Positions 38,371 to 47,017 of a DNA stretch of 64,000 nucleotides are shown piece after piece (positions within the stretch are counted from its first letter, which is position 1; each line of letters begins with the position of its first letter). A program made the translations under genes and the position numbers. The stretch lies in contig JAWKMU010000002.1 of assembly GCA_041392065.1 (NCBI GenBank), positions 248,001 through 312,000 on the forward strand, read 5' to 3'. This DNA comes from CAJQLB01 sp041392065. Lineage in GTDB: Bacteria; Bacteroidota; Bacteroidia; Flavobacteriales; Flavobacteriaceae. Under the pieces are notes generated by a model. It was not told the DNA's origin. It was given only the letters and a program-made list of their open reading frames with translations, and ran no database searches.

Positions 38371-38994
38371 TTAAAATAATTCTTTTTTAGTGTTAAAAAG
38401 TGTTGAAACATCTTCTATTACTGGTTGGATGTTCCAGGTATGTATTCCAAGTTTTGATGCAGCATCAGTGTTTTCTTTAGTATCGTCAATAAATAAGCAT
38501 TCTTCAGCTTTAAGGTTGTTTTCTTTTAATACAAATTCATAAATAGCTGAACTTGGCTTGCTCAAATGAATTTCTTGAGACAGATAGAACTTATTAAAAC
38601 ATTTTTTGAATCGTTCAAAGCGTAGCAAACTCATGTTCTCAATCACTTGTTCGATGTGCAAATCATTGGTATTGCTCAATAAAATAAGTTGATACTTATT
38701 TTCTTTGGCTAATTGTTCAATGAACTTGAGGCGATGTTCTGGAAAATCAAGAATAATGCTGTTCCAAGCTTTTATAAAATTTTGTGAAGCAATATTTGGA
38801 AATTTTTTATTGAAAAGAGAGACAAATTGTTCAGTCGAAATTAATCCTTTTTCGTATTCCGCAGCAATATGATACATGTCAAGACTTACAGCTTCTGGAA
38901 TTCCTAATTTAAATAATTCTTTTTCAATTGAGGGTTTATCAAGGTTGATAAACACATCTCCAAAATCGAATATGATGGTTTTAATGGTTGACAT
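38371..38994 (-). CDS. HAD-family phosphatase
   Basis: 207 residues. Motif I FDFGDVFINLD holds the nucleophilic Asp and the DxxD pair. Motif II is LLSNTN, motif III Lys is in SKPSSAIYEF, and motif IV is CLFIDDTKEN. The alpha-helical cap follows motif I, as in the YihX/haloacid-dehalogenase group, which dephosphorylates sugar phosphates or FMN. The start overlaps ribD by 14 bases. A riboflavin-pathway phosphatase (RibD product) is therefore an attractive but unproven role. Confidence 0.9.
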   Translation of the reverse strand: MSTIKTIIFDFGDVFINLDKPSIEKELFKLGIPEAVSLDMYHIAAEYEKGLISTEQFVSLFNKKFPNIASQNFIKAWNSIILDFPEHRLKFIEQLAKENKYQLILLSNTNDLHIEQVIENMSLLRFERFKKCFNKFYLSQEIHLSKPSSAIYEFVLKENNLKAEECLFIDDTKENTDAASKLGIHTWNIQPVIEDVSTLFNTKKELF

Positions 38995-39964
38995 ATATTT
39001 TTAAAGTATCATCTAATAGTTGTTGTTCAGCGATTAGTTTTCCTTTGAGTTTAGGAGCCTTAGTGCCTTCCTTAAAAAAAGCCTCACCAGTAAACACTCT
39101 GGCTTCATCCCAAAACCCAGAATCAATAAAAAGCTGTAGGGTTTTTGTACCACCTTCAATTATAACAGAATTAATGTCTGCTTTAAATAATGTATCGCAA
39201 ATCTCTTTGGCTGAATTTTCTTTAACCAATATTGTTTCAGATTTACTATCAAAGACTTTAAAATCTTTAGAGAGTGTTTCGGTTTTATCTAACACTATTT
39301 TAATTGGATGTTTTCCCTTCCAATCTCTTGTGGTTAAGCTTGGGTTATCTTCTAAAACAGTATTTGTGCCAACTAATATGGCTTGTTCTTCAGCTCTCCA
39401 TTTGTGTACCAACTGCCTAGAGTACTGATTGGTAACCCAAACTGGTTTTTGTTCATTTTTTGTTTTTGGTGCTATAAAACCATCAGCAGTTTCAGCCCAT
39501 TTTAGTATAATATAAGGACGTTTTTTGTTATGAAACGTAAAAAAACGTTTATGATGCTCTTTGCATTCGCTCTCTAAAACTCCAACCGTAACATTACAAC
39601 CAAAATCTCTTAATCTGGCTATGCCTTGTCCAGCAACCTTACTATTTGTATCTATAGTTCCTATAATGACATTTGGAATTTGATACTTGACAATTAAATC
39701 TGCACAAGGAGGTGTTTTTCCAAAATGCGAACAAGGTTCTAAGGTGACATATAAATTAGCTACTTTTAAAAGGGATTTGTTTTTTACAGAATTAATAGCA
39801 TTCACTTCAGCATGAGAACCACCATAAGGACTTGTAAATCCTTCACCTATAATTTTTGAGTCGTGAACAATGACACAACCAACCATAGGATTTGGTGCAG
39901 TTGTACCTAATCCATTTTTTGCAATTTCAATGCATCTAGATATGTATTTTTCGTGTATATTCAC
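38981..39964 (-). CDS. ribD: Bifunctional pyrimidine deaminase/reductase of riboflavin synthesis
   Basis: Deaminates and then reduces the pyrimidine intermediate of riboflavin synthesis. 327 residues. The N-terminal deaminase has zinc ligands in GGSHAEVNAI and EPCSHFGKTPPCADLI. The C-terminal reductase begins near residue 148 (KRPYIILKWAETADGFIAP) and contains VIIEGGTKTLQLFID. First gene of ribD-HAD-IMPACT on the minus strand. Confidence 0.96.
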   Translation of the reverse strand: MNIHEKYISRCIEIAKNGLGTTAPNPMVGCVIVHDSKIIGEGFTSPYGGSHAEVNAINSVKNKSLLKVANLYVTLEPCSHFGKTPPCADLIVKYQIPNVIIGTIDTNSKVAGQGIARLRDFGCNVTVGVLESECKEHHKRFFTFHNKKRPYIILKWAETADGFIAPKTKNEQKPVWVTNQYSRQLVHKWRAEEQAILVGTNTVLEDNPSLTTRDWKGKHPIKIVLDKTETLSKDFKVFDSKSETILVKENSAKEICDTLFKADINSVIIEGGTKTLQLFIDSGFWDEARVFTGEAFFKEGTKAPKLKGKLIAEQQLLDDTLKIYVNH

Positions 39965-40001
39965 TTCACAAAAATACTATTAAATAATCGGTAATTATAA
40001 C

Positions 40002-40481
40002 ATGATTATTAGAGAAATAAAACCAGAAGATAATAAGTCTATTGAAACAATTATGACTAATTGTTTTAAGGAGTTTGGGTTGCCAACTGTTGGTTCTTCT
40101 CTTGAAGACAATGATGTTAAAAAGATGTACGAAGGATTTCAAGGAGAAAGAGCCATATATTATGTCATTGAAGATCAAGGTAAAGTTTTAGGTGGAGGAG
40201 GTGTAAAGCAATTACAAGGAGCTGCAAGTGATACTTGCGAGTTACAAAAAATGTATTTTAATCCTGATGCACGAGGCAAAGGTTATGGAAAACAAATGTT
40301 TGATTTGTGTTTGAAAGCAGCTAAGGATTTTGGCTTTAAATATTGCTATTTAGAATCTGCTTCTCAGTTAAAATCTGCTATTAAATTGTATGAAATGAAT
40401 GGATTTAAACATTTGGACAAACCGATAGGAAAAACAGGACATACCATTTGTGGTGTATATATGTTAAAAGAACTTGTATGA
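40002..40481 (+). CDS. GNAT-family N-acetyltransferase
   Basis: 159 residues. The acetyl-CoA loop is PDARGKGYGKQMF near residue 90, and LYEMNGFKHLD closes the fold. The substrate is unknown. Overlaps prmC by 4 bases (ATGA), so the two are coupled. The interval to divergent ribD is only 37 bases. Confidence 0.92.
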   Translation: MIIREIKPEDNKSIETIMTNCFKEFGLPTVGSSLEDNDVKKMYEGFQGERAIYYVIEDQGKVLGGGGVKQLQGAASDTCELQKMYFNPDARGKGYGKQMFDLCLKAAKDFGFKYCYLESASQLKSAIKLYEMNGFKHLDKPIGKTGHTICGVYMLKELV

Positions 40482-41332
40482 TATTAAAATCTCTGCGAAC
40501 TTACTTTAAAGATGAACTTTTAGGATATTATCCTGACACAGAAATAGAGTCCTTTTTCAATTTACTTTCAGAATGCATACTCAATATGAAACGCATAGAT
40601 GTATCACAAAACTTATATGTAGTTGTATCTGGAAAAAAATATGAAAAATTTCAAAAGGCAATAATCAAACTTAAAAAATATGAACCTATTCAATACATCA
40701 TTGGAGATACTGAATTCTATGGTTTGGTTTTTAAAGTGAACGCTTCTGTACTAATTCCAAGACCAGAAACCGAAGAGCTAGTTGATTGGATTATACTTGA
40801 CTGCAAAGGCAAGCAAAATATCAATATTTTAGATATAGGAACAGGAAGTGGATGTATTGCTATTTCTTTGGCTAAGAACTTACCAAATACAAAAGTATTT
40901 GCTTTAGATGTGAGTAAGGATGCTATTAAAACTGCTAAACAAAATGCAATTGATAATGATGTAGAGGTTGGGTTTATTGAGGCTGATATTTTAGATTATG
41001 ATTTTGGTGATATGCAGTTTGATGTTGTTGTGTCTAATCCACCTTATGTTCGCGAAATGGAAAAAGAAGCTATGAGTGCAAATGTGTTAAATCACGAACC
41101 TCATTTAGCACTTTTTGTTAAAGATGATGACGCCTTATTGTTTTATAGAAAAATCAATGAGCATTCAAAAAAAATACTAAAACCTAATGGACAGCTCTAT
41201 TTTGAGATCAATGAGAATTTGGGACAGAAAACCAAAGAATTGTTGGTTAGCAACGGTTTTAGTGATGTAGAGTTAAAAAAGGATATTTTTGGTAAGGACA
41301 GAATGATTAAAGCTTTTATTGATAATTCATAA
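40478..41332 (+). CDS. prmC: Peptide chain release factor N5-glutamine methyltransferase
   Basis: Methylates the GGQ glutamine of release factors RF1 and RF2. 284 residues: N-terminal helical domain, IPRPETEELVDWI, the SAM loop ILDIGTGSGCIAISLA, and the substrate motif SNPPYVRE near residue 187. The start MILKSLRTYF at the ATGA overlap was preferred over an ATG ten codons upstream. Confidence 0.95.
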   Translation: MILKSLRTYFKDELLGYYPDTEIESFFNLLSECILNMKRIDVSQNLYVVVSGKKYEKFQKAIIKLKKYEPIQYIIGDTEFYGLVFKVNASVLIPRPETEELVDWIILDCKGKQNINILDIGTGSGCIAISLAKNLPNTKVFALDVSKDAIKTAKQNAIDNDVEVGFIEADILDYDFGDMQFDVVVSNPPYVREMEKEAMSANVLNHEPHLALFVKDDDALLFYRKINEHSKKILKPNGQLYFEINENLGQKTKELLVSNGFSDVELKKDIFGKDRMIKAFIDNS

Positions 41333-41344
41333 ATCAGGTTTATT

Positions 41345-43798
41345 TTAATCAATAAACTCATTTAAGGTTTTTATCTTTAAGTCATCAATATTATTTGCTT
41401 CTGTTTCAAATTTTATTTCTACTGTTTCATTTGGTAATAAATCAAAGAAATTATCGCTAAAATGACCTTTTTCTTTTGAGTATAAAAACACATCTTTTTG
41501 TAATGTAGAACTTGATAATTTGATGTTGAATCCTGATGAGGTTTTTGTTATTTCTTTTGTTATTTCTCCTTTTTTAAGCTTTAAGTATTTAGGCTTTGTT
41601 AAATAAAATGTTGAGGCTGAATTGTTAAAGTTTGATACTAAAACTGTATTACTTCTGTCAATGTGTTTTAAGTTTAACTCTTGTATCAATTCACTACTGT
41701 TTTCCAAAGCAGTTATGGCTTTAGAAAATGACCACAATTCTTTTCCAGAGAAATTAATCAATTTTAGGTGAAGTGTATCATTTATAGATAGTAGATTGTC
41801 ATTTATTATATATGTTTTTAGCACATTGTTTTCAATTGTTGATGACACCAACACATTCTCAAAACTCTTTTTTGCTTTATAATGCAAGGCTTTCCAATTC
41901 CCAAAAAAGTCAATACTAGACCATGATACTGATGGCCAACAATCATTAAGTTGCCAATACAAAGTTCCCATATTATAAGGTTTTGCTCTTCGTTGTGCTT
42001 CAATGCCTTTGGTAATGCCATAGGCTTGTAATACTTGACTCATGTATACATAATCTTCTGCTTTTGTTGGAACAGGAAAATCACGCTGCATATACTCATC
42101 AATTAACTGAAATCCTCGAACATGTTTTTGATGGTTTTTAAATCTATCAGAAGTAATCTCTATGGAATCACTTTGGTTGATGTAATTAATCACCTCATAA
42201 CTCGGAAAGGATTGCATTCCAAACTCACTCATAAATCTAGGAATACGTTCTTCGAGATGCTCAAAAGGATAGGCATCATGCCAAATCCACCAATCGTGAG
42301 CGTCACCTTCAAATTCGTATTTCGGATTGCCTCGTCCATATTTTGGTGAACTTTCCCAGTAATCTGTATTAGTTGAACTCGTTACTGTATTTGGTAAAAT
42401 AGAATCGAATATTTTCAAATAGTTATTCCAAATTTCTTCTTTCTCGTTTTCTGAACGCCCATCTTGCCAACCCCAACGATGCCAACCTTCACTATTTTCA
42501 TTATTGCCACACCACAACGCAATTGAAGGATGATTTCTTAATCTATTTACTTGATGACTTGCTTCTTGTTGAACGTTTTCTAAAAATGATTTATCTCCAG
42601 GATACATGGCACAAGCAAACATAAAATCTTGCCAAACAAGGATGCCTTTTTCATCACATAAATCGTAAAAAATATCATTTTCATAAATACCACCTCCCCA
42701 AACTCGCAACATGTTCATGTTAGCATCAACAACATCATTTAAAAGTTTTTTATAATGAGCGTCAGTTACTTTGTTTTGCATACTATTTTGAGGAATGTAA
42801 TTAGCGCCTTTGGCATATACAGGAACATCATTAACCTTAAAATAAAAGGATTCACCTTCACTATCTTTTTCGGTGACGAGTTCAATAGTTCGCAAGCCTA
42901 TTTTCGTAGAGATACTGTCAAGAATTTTATTATTGTCTCTAACAATTACTTTAATGTCATATAAATAAGGCTCTCCTAGATTGTGCGGCCACCAACGTTT
43001 TGGGTTTTCTATTTGAAAAACAATTTCTGATTTGTCATTGTTTGAATATGTTGAATTCAATTTGTTATTAACATAAATATCATAGCTTAAAAGATTGTCT
43101 TGAGTATTATTAACCTTTACATCAAGAACAAATTTCGCTAATGTGTTATTGAGTTCAATTTGATTAATAAATACATCTTTTAATTTAAAATCACTCCAAG
43201 CCATTAATTTTATTGGTCTCCAAATACCACTTGTGTTTAACTTTGGACCCCAATCCCAACCATATTGAAACTGTGCTTTTCTGGTAAAAATACGATTGCC
43301 TTCTGGCAAGGTATAACCTAATTTTGCTTTAGCTTGTTCTTCATATTTTGTGGTGTTTTCGAACAGAATTCGCAATGCGTTTTCAGGTTTTAATAATGGT
43401 TTTATATCGACTTTAAACTCACGAAAGGCATTGTTGGTTTTTATTATCAAACTATCATTTAGGTAAACAGATGCGTAAGTATCTAAGCCTTCAAAATTGA
43501 GTTCTATGTGCTTTTTTTGAAGTGTTTTTTTATTGATGTGAAAAGTAGTTTTGTATTCCCAATCGGTTTCTGAAACCCATTGTACTTTATGTTCATTATC
43601 ACCAATAAAAGGGTCTTCAATTAATTGATTGTCGAGTAAATCTGAAAACACATTGCCTGGAACAGTTGCCGAATACCAAACAGTATCGTTAAGTTTTTTG
43701 AATTGCCAATTAAAGTCTAAATAATTAGTTACAGGTAAGTCGTGTTTGGTTTGACAACCAAAGCAAATAACGATTAAAAAAAAAATACTATATCGCAT
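41345..43798 (-). CDS. Lipoprotein beta-mannosidase (GH2)
   Basis: Removes terminal beta-mannose from manno-oligosaccharides or glycans. 817 residues with a lipoprotein signal (FFLIVICFGC, Cys near 15). GH2 sugar-binding, Ig-like and TIM-barrel domains follow. RKAQFQYGWDWGPKL is a mannosidase mark. The acid/base Glu is in WCGNNENSEGWHRWGW, and the nucleophile Glu in PRFMSEFGMQSFPS. Its start overlaps cutC by 11 bases, and a hexosaminidase gene lies upstream, so the group may degrade N-glycan-like or mannan material. Confidence 0.93.
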   Translation of the reverse strand: MRYSIFFLIVICFGCQTKHDLPVTNYLDFNWQFKKLNDTVWYSATVPGNVFSDLLDNQLIEDPFIGDNEHKVQWVSETDWEYKTTFHINKKTLQKKHIELNFEGLDTYASVYLNDSLIIKTNNAFREFKVDIKPLLKPENALRILFENTTKYEEQAKAKLGYTLPEGNRIFTRKAQFQYGWDWGPKLNTSGIWRPIKLMAWSDFKLKDVFINQIELNNTLAKFVLDVKVNNTQDNLLSYDIYVNNKLNSTYSNNDKSEIVFQIENPKRWWPHNLGEPYLYDIKVIVRDNNKILDSISTKIGLRTIELVTEKDSEGESFYFKVNDVPVYAKGANYIPQNSMQNKVTDAHYKKLLNDVVDANMNMLRVWGGGIYENDIFYDLCDEKGILVWQDFMFACAMYPGDKSFLENVQQEASHQVNRLRNHPSIALWCGNNENSEGWHRWGWQDGRSENEKEEIWNNYLKIFDSILPNTVTSSTNTDYWESSPKYGRGNPKYEFEGDAHDWWIWHDAYPFEHLEERIPRFMSEFGMQSFPSYEVINYINQSDSIEITSDRFKNHQKHVRGFQLIDEYMQRDFPVPTKAEDYVYMSQVLQAYGITKGIEAQRRAKPYNMGTLYWQLNDCWPSVSWSSIDFFGNWKALHYKAKKSFENVLVSSTIENNVLKTYIINDNLLSINDTLHLKLINFSGKELWSFSKAITALENSSELIQELNLKHIDRSNTVLVSNFNNSASTFYLTKPKYLKLKKGEITKEITKTSSGFNIKLSSSTLQKDVFLYSKEKGHFSDNFFDLLPNETVEIKFETEANNIDDLKIKTLNEFID

Positions 43799-44477
43799 CT
43801 AAAATAGCTTTAATTTTTTCTGGATCAGAATAAGTGATAGGCTCTGAAAATAATGATTCATCACTTTTAATAGTTGATGAAGCAGAGGCATGAATTTCTA
43901 TTAAGCCAGATTCTTTAAACAACTTTGCGTTTTCAGAAGTTATTCCACTTCCAGCCAAGATGATTATCCTTCCATTGGCTTGTTCATGAAGTTGCTTTAG
44001 TAGATTTAATCCTTTTTCTGCTGAAGGCTGCAAACCAGAGGTTAAAATTCTATCAACACCCAAATCAATAAGCTGTTCAAGTGCTCCTTCAGGATTTTTA
44101 ACACAATCAAAAGCACGATGAAAAGTGAATTGTAATGGTTTCGAAAGTTCTACCAATTCTTTCGTTCTTTCTATATCAATCGTATTGTCTTTATTTAAAA
44201 CACCAGAAACGATTCCAGCACAACCTAAATTTTTGCTTAGTTGAATGTCTTGTTTCATGATGTCAAACTCTTCTTCTGTATAGACAAAATTTCCACTTCG
44301 TGGTCTGATTAATACAAACACTGTAATTGAAAGCGTATCTGTGACTTGTTTTAATAAACCATAACTTGGTGTAATACCACCAACTGATAGTTCTTGACAT
44401 AATTCAATACGATGTGCTCCTGCTTCTTGAGCATTTTTAGCAGACTGATAGGAGTTGGCACAGATTTCTAGTTTCAT
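43788..44477 (-). CDS. cutC: CutC-family protein
   Basis: 229 residues with a TIM-barrel fold: MKLEICANSYQSAKNAQEAGAHRIELC, GGITPSYG, VLIRPRSGNFVY, LQFTFHRAFD and RILTSGL are the conserved CutC segments. It was named for copper homeostasis, but the true activity is not settled. Overlaps the beta-mannosidase gene; the same pairing with glycosidases is seen in other bacteria and may point to a sugar-related role. Confidence 0.94.
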   Translation of the reverse strand: MKLEICANSYQSAKNAQEAGAHRIELCQELSVGGITPSYGLLKQVTDTLSITVFVLIRPRSGNFVYTEEEFDIMKQDIQLSKNLGCAGIVSGVLNKDNTIDIERTKELVELSKPLQFTFHRAFDCVKNPEGALEQLIDLGVDRILTSGLQPSAEKGLNLLKQLHEQANGRIIILAGSGITSENAKLFKESGLIEIHASASSTIKSDESLFSEPITYSDPEKIKAILDAI

Positions 44478-44482
44478 AATAT

Positions 44483-44656
44483 TTCCTGCGGAGGCAGGAA
44501 TCTGTTTAATTAGTATTCATAGTTTTTTAAGTGGATTCCGCATCAAGTGCGGAATGACAAACTTAATTGTCATTGCGAGACCTTTAGGTCGTGGCAATCT
44601 ATTTATTATTAGTTTCACTTTAAAAGATTACGTCGTCATGCTTCCTCGTAATGACA
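44483..44656. repeat. Cluster of interspersed inverted repeats
   Basis: Three units in a row: TTCCTGC/GCAGGAA (44483-44500), ATTCCGCA/TGCGGAAT (44535-44555), and TGTCATTGCGAG (44568-44579) with CTCGTAATGACA (44645-44656, one mismatch). They share the TGTCATxxCGAG type ends of the element at 21178. The small open frame across them (44455-44661) is not a gene. Confidence 0.7.
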
Positions 44657-44657
44657 T

Positions 44658-46958
44658 TTAGTTTACTATAATTTCATCAATAAAGGTCCAAGCTTTATTA
44701 CCAGCACCTTGTTTGCCTTCTGGAATGGTGCCGTAATTTTCAATTTTTAATTTAACGTACCTTCCTTTAATAGGATTTTTCTCGTTATTATCACACCAAG
44801 AGTTTATAACGCACTTATCAATATTTGGTTCTATTAGTTGTTCAACCATACCGTAAATATCTTTTTTATTTTTATCTAACATTCCTACCTGAATACTTTC
44901 TGGACAGTAAATCCATTGACCGTTTCCGTCATAAAATCGAGTTGTTATGCAATTAACTTCCATTTCTTCACCTAAATCAATAATAATCTCTATATCTTCT
45001 CCCCAAAACCCTAACCATTCTTTATCACCATAACGTGAGTCGCTACCTGAAATGCCATTAACTAATCCTTTTGCTCCACTCCCAGGATAAGATTTGTGAG
45101 GTTCTTTGTTTATTGTAATTTTTTTCCCAACAGCTTTATGCAGATTCATATCCTGAGAAAATGTAGTTCCTAACTTTTCTTCTGATTTAAACACAGCTGC
45201 TTTTAGATTAACACTTTCAGTAATTGGAATAGGTTTAGTATAAGCTTCTGAATTTATAGTTGGTTCAGAGCCATCTGAAGTAAACTGAATGGTTTTTCCT
45301 TCAGTTAAGGTTTGCAATTGATAACTCAATCCATTCTCATTTGAAATTAGTTCTCCTTCAATTTCATAAAGATGATTGGCGTAATTAATGTTTAAAGCAT
45401 CTAATCTCTTGTAAAAGTTTTCAACACGTTTCACAAAATCAGGATAGTTTTTATTTTTTTGTTTAGACCAAACAACTTCACTCATCGCAAGAATGCGAGG
45501 AAAAGCCATATATTCAACATGTTTAGAAGTTTTCATATATTCGGTCCAAATATTACCTTGTGCTCCAAGCACATATTTAGTTTCATCTTCGTTTAACTCT
45601 TCAGGAATAGGATTAAAACTGTATACTTTTTCTAATGGTAAATAGCCACCAATAGCTAATGGTTCATCTTCATTTTCTGATTGGTAATAATCAAAATAGC
45701 AATGACTTGTTGGTGTCATAATTACATTATGCTGCTGCTTTGCAGCTTCAATAGCTCCATTAATCCCTCTCCATGACATTACTGTAGCATTAGGAGCTAA
45801 ACCACCTTCTAAAATTTCATCCCAACCAATAATTTGTCTGCCTTTGCTATTTAAGTATTTTTCAATTCTCGAAATGAAATAACTTTGTAATTCATGTTCA
45901 TCCTTTAAGCCTTCTTTTTTAATAAGTGACTGACAATGGTCGCAATTTTTCCATCGTGTTTTTGGAGCTTCGTCACCACCAATATGAATGTATGTGCTTG
46001 GGAATAATTCTAAGACTTCATCTAATACATCTTCTAAAAATGTAAATGTTTCTTCCTTAGGGCAATAAATATCTTCAAAAACGCCCCATTTTGTAGCTAC
46101 TTCAATCTGCTCTCCCAAGCAACCTAAATCAGGATAAGCTGCAATAGCAGCTTGTGCATGTCCTGGAAGTTCAATTTCTGGAATAACTGTAATAAAACGA
46201 CTTTGAGCATAATTAACTACTTCTTTAATTTCTTCTTGCGTGTAGAAACCACCATAAGTTTTACCATCAAATTGATGTGGTTGATCACTGTAATGTCCTA
46301 TTAACGTTTCATTTCTAAAAGCAGCAACTTCTTGCAATTTTGGATATTTTTTAATCTCTATTCTCCAGCCTTGATCTTCAGTTAAATGCCAATGAAAAGT
46401 ATTCATTTTTAACATGGCAAGACCATCAATATATTTTTTGATAAAATCTACTGAAAACATGTGTCTTCCAACATCCAAATGCATGCCGCGATACTTAAAT
46501 TGAGGCTCATCTTTTATAGTTACACAAGGGATTGCTATATTATTTCCTTGAAAAGTTCCTTTTTCAAATTCTGTAGGTAGAAGTTGCCGTAAAGATTGTA
46601 CAGCATAAAAAGCACCTTGATCTGTTTTAGCTTTAATATTTATGTAATTTGGTTGAATTTCTAGTATATAACCTTCATCTGCTAAAGTATCATCTTTAAC
46701 AAAGGAAATGTTGTTACTTCCTTCAAGTTTAATGCTGCTCCCATCTTCTATAAAAGCTTTTAAAAATTCGGCAGAAACTTTAAAAACATCATCATAACGA
46801 AGTCCAGTTAAATTATTAATTATGAATTTACCTTTGCTGGTTATTTGTTCTGATGGCTGTGGAATTATTAAAACTTCAGAAATCGTTTTATTTTCATTTT
46901 TACAATTGAATAAAAAGCTAATAAAAACTAGAATAAGGAGTGTTTTCTTGTAATGCAT
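44658..46958 (-). CDS. Lipoprotein beta-N-acetylhexosaminidase (GH20)
   Basis: Removes terminal GlcNAc/GalNAc. 766 residues: a lipoprotein signal (LLILVFISFLFNC, Cys near 19), a GH20b domain, and the GH20 barrel with the catalytic Asp-Glu pair in YIHIGGDEAPKTRW. KMNTFHWHLTEDQGWR is typical. A C-terminal region beyond about residue 540 has a chitobiase-like Ig domain and a discoidin-like domain (DIEIIIDLGEEMEVNCITTRFYD). Same strand as cutC and the mannosidase, 180 bases of repeats apart. Confidence 0.94.
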   Translation of the reverse strand: MHYKKTLLILVFISFLFNCKNENKTISEVLIIPQPSEQITSKGKFIINNLTGLRYDDVFKVSAEFLKAFIEDGSSIKLEGSNNISFVKDDTLADEGYILEIQPNYINIKAKTDQGAFYAVQSLRQLLPTEFEKGTFQGNNIAIPCVTIKDEPQFKYRGMHLDVGRHMFSVDFIKKYIDGLAMLKMNTFHWHLTEDQGWRIEIKKYPKLQEVAAFRNETLIGHYSDQPHQFDGKTYGGFYTQEEIKEVVNYAQSRFITVIPEIELPGHAQAAIAAYPDLGCLGEQIEVATKWGVFEDIYCPKEETFTFLEDVLDEVLELFPSTYIHIGGDEAPKTRWKNCDHCQSLIKKEGLKDEHELQSYFISRIEKYLNSKGRQIIGWDEILEGGLAPNATVMSWRGINGAIEAAKQQHNVIMTPTSHCYFDYYQSENEDEPLAIGGYLPLEKVYSFNPIPEELNEDETKYVLGAQGNIWTEYMKTSKHVEYMAFPRILAMSEVVWSKQKNKNYPDFVKRVENFYKRLDALNINYANHLYEIEGELISNENGLSYQLQTLTEGKTIQFTSDGSEPTINSEAYTKPIPITESVNLKAAVFKSEEKLGTTFSQDMNLHKAVGKKITINKEPHKSYPGSGAKGLVNGISGSDSRYGDKEWLGFWGEDIEIIIDLGEEMEVNCITTRFYDGNGQWIYCPESIQVGMLDKNKKDIYGMVEQLIEPNIDKCVINSWCDNNEKNPIKGRYVKLKIENYGTIPEGKQGAGNKAWTFIDEIIVN

Positions 46959-47017
46959 TTTAGTATATTAGAAGCTTTAAATATAGCCCAAAAAGATAAC
47001 TTTTTCAGATTTTTTTA

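Noticed and set aside
44455..44661. 68-codon open frame on the plus strand
   Set aside because: It runs over the stacked inverted repeats and the antisense of cutC; the product looks like translated repeat DNA.
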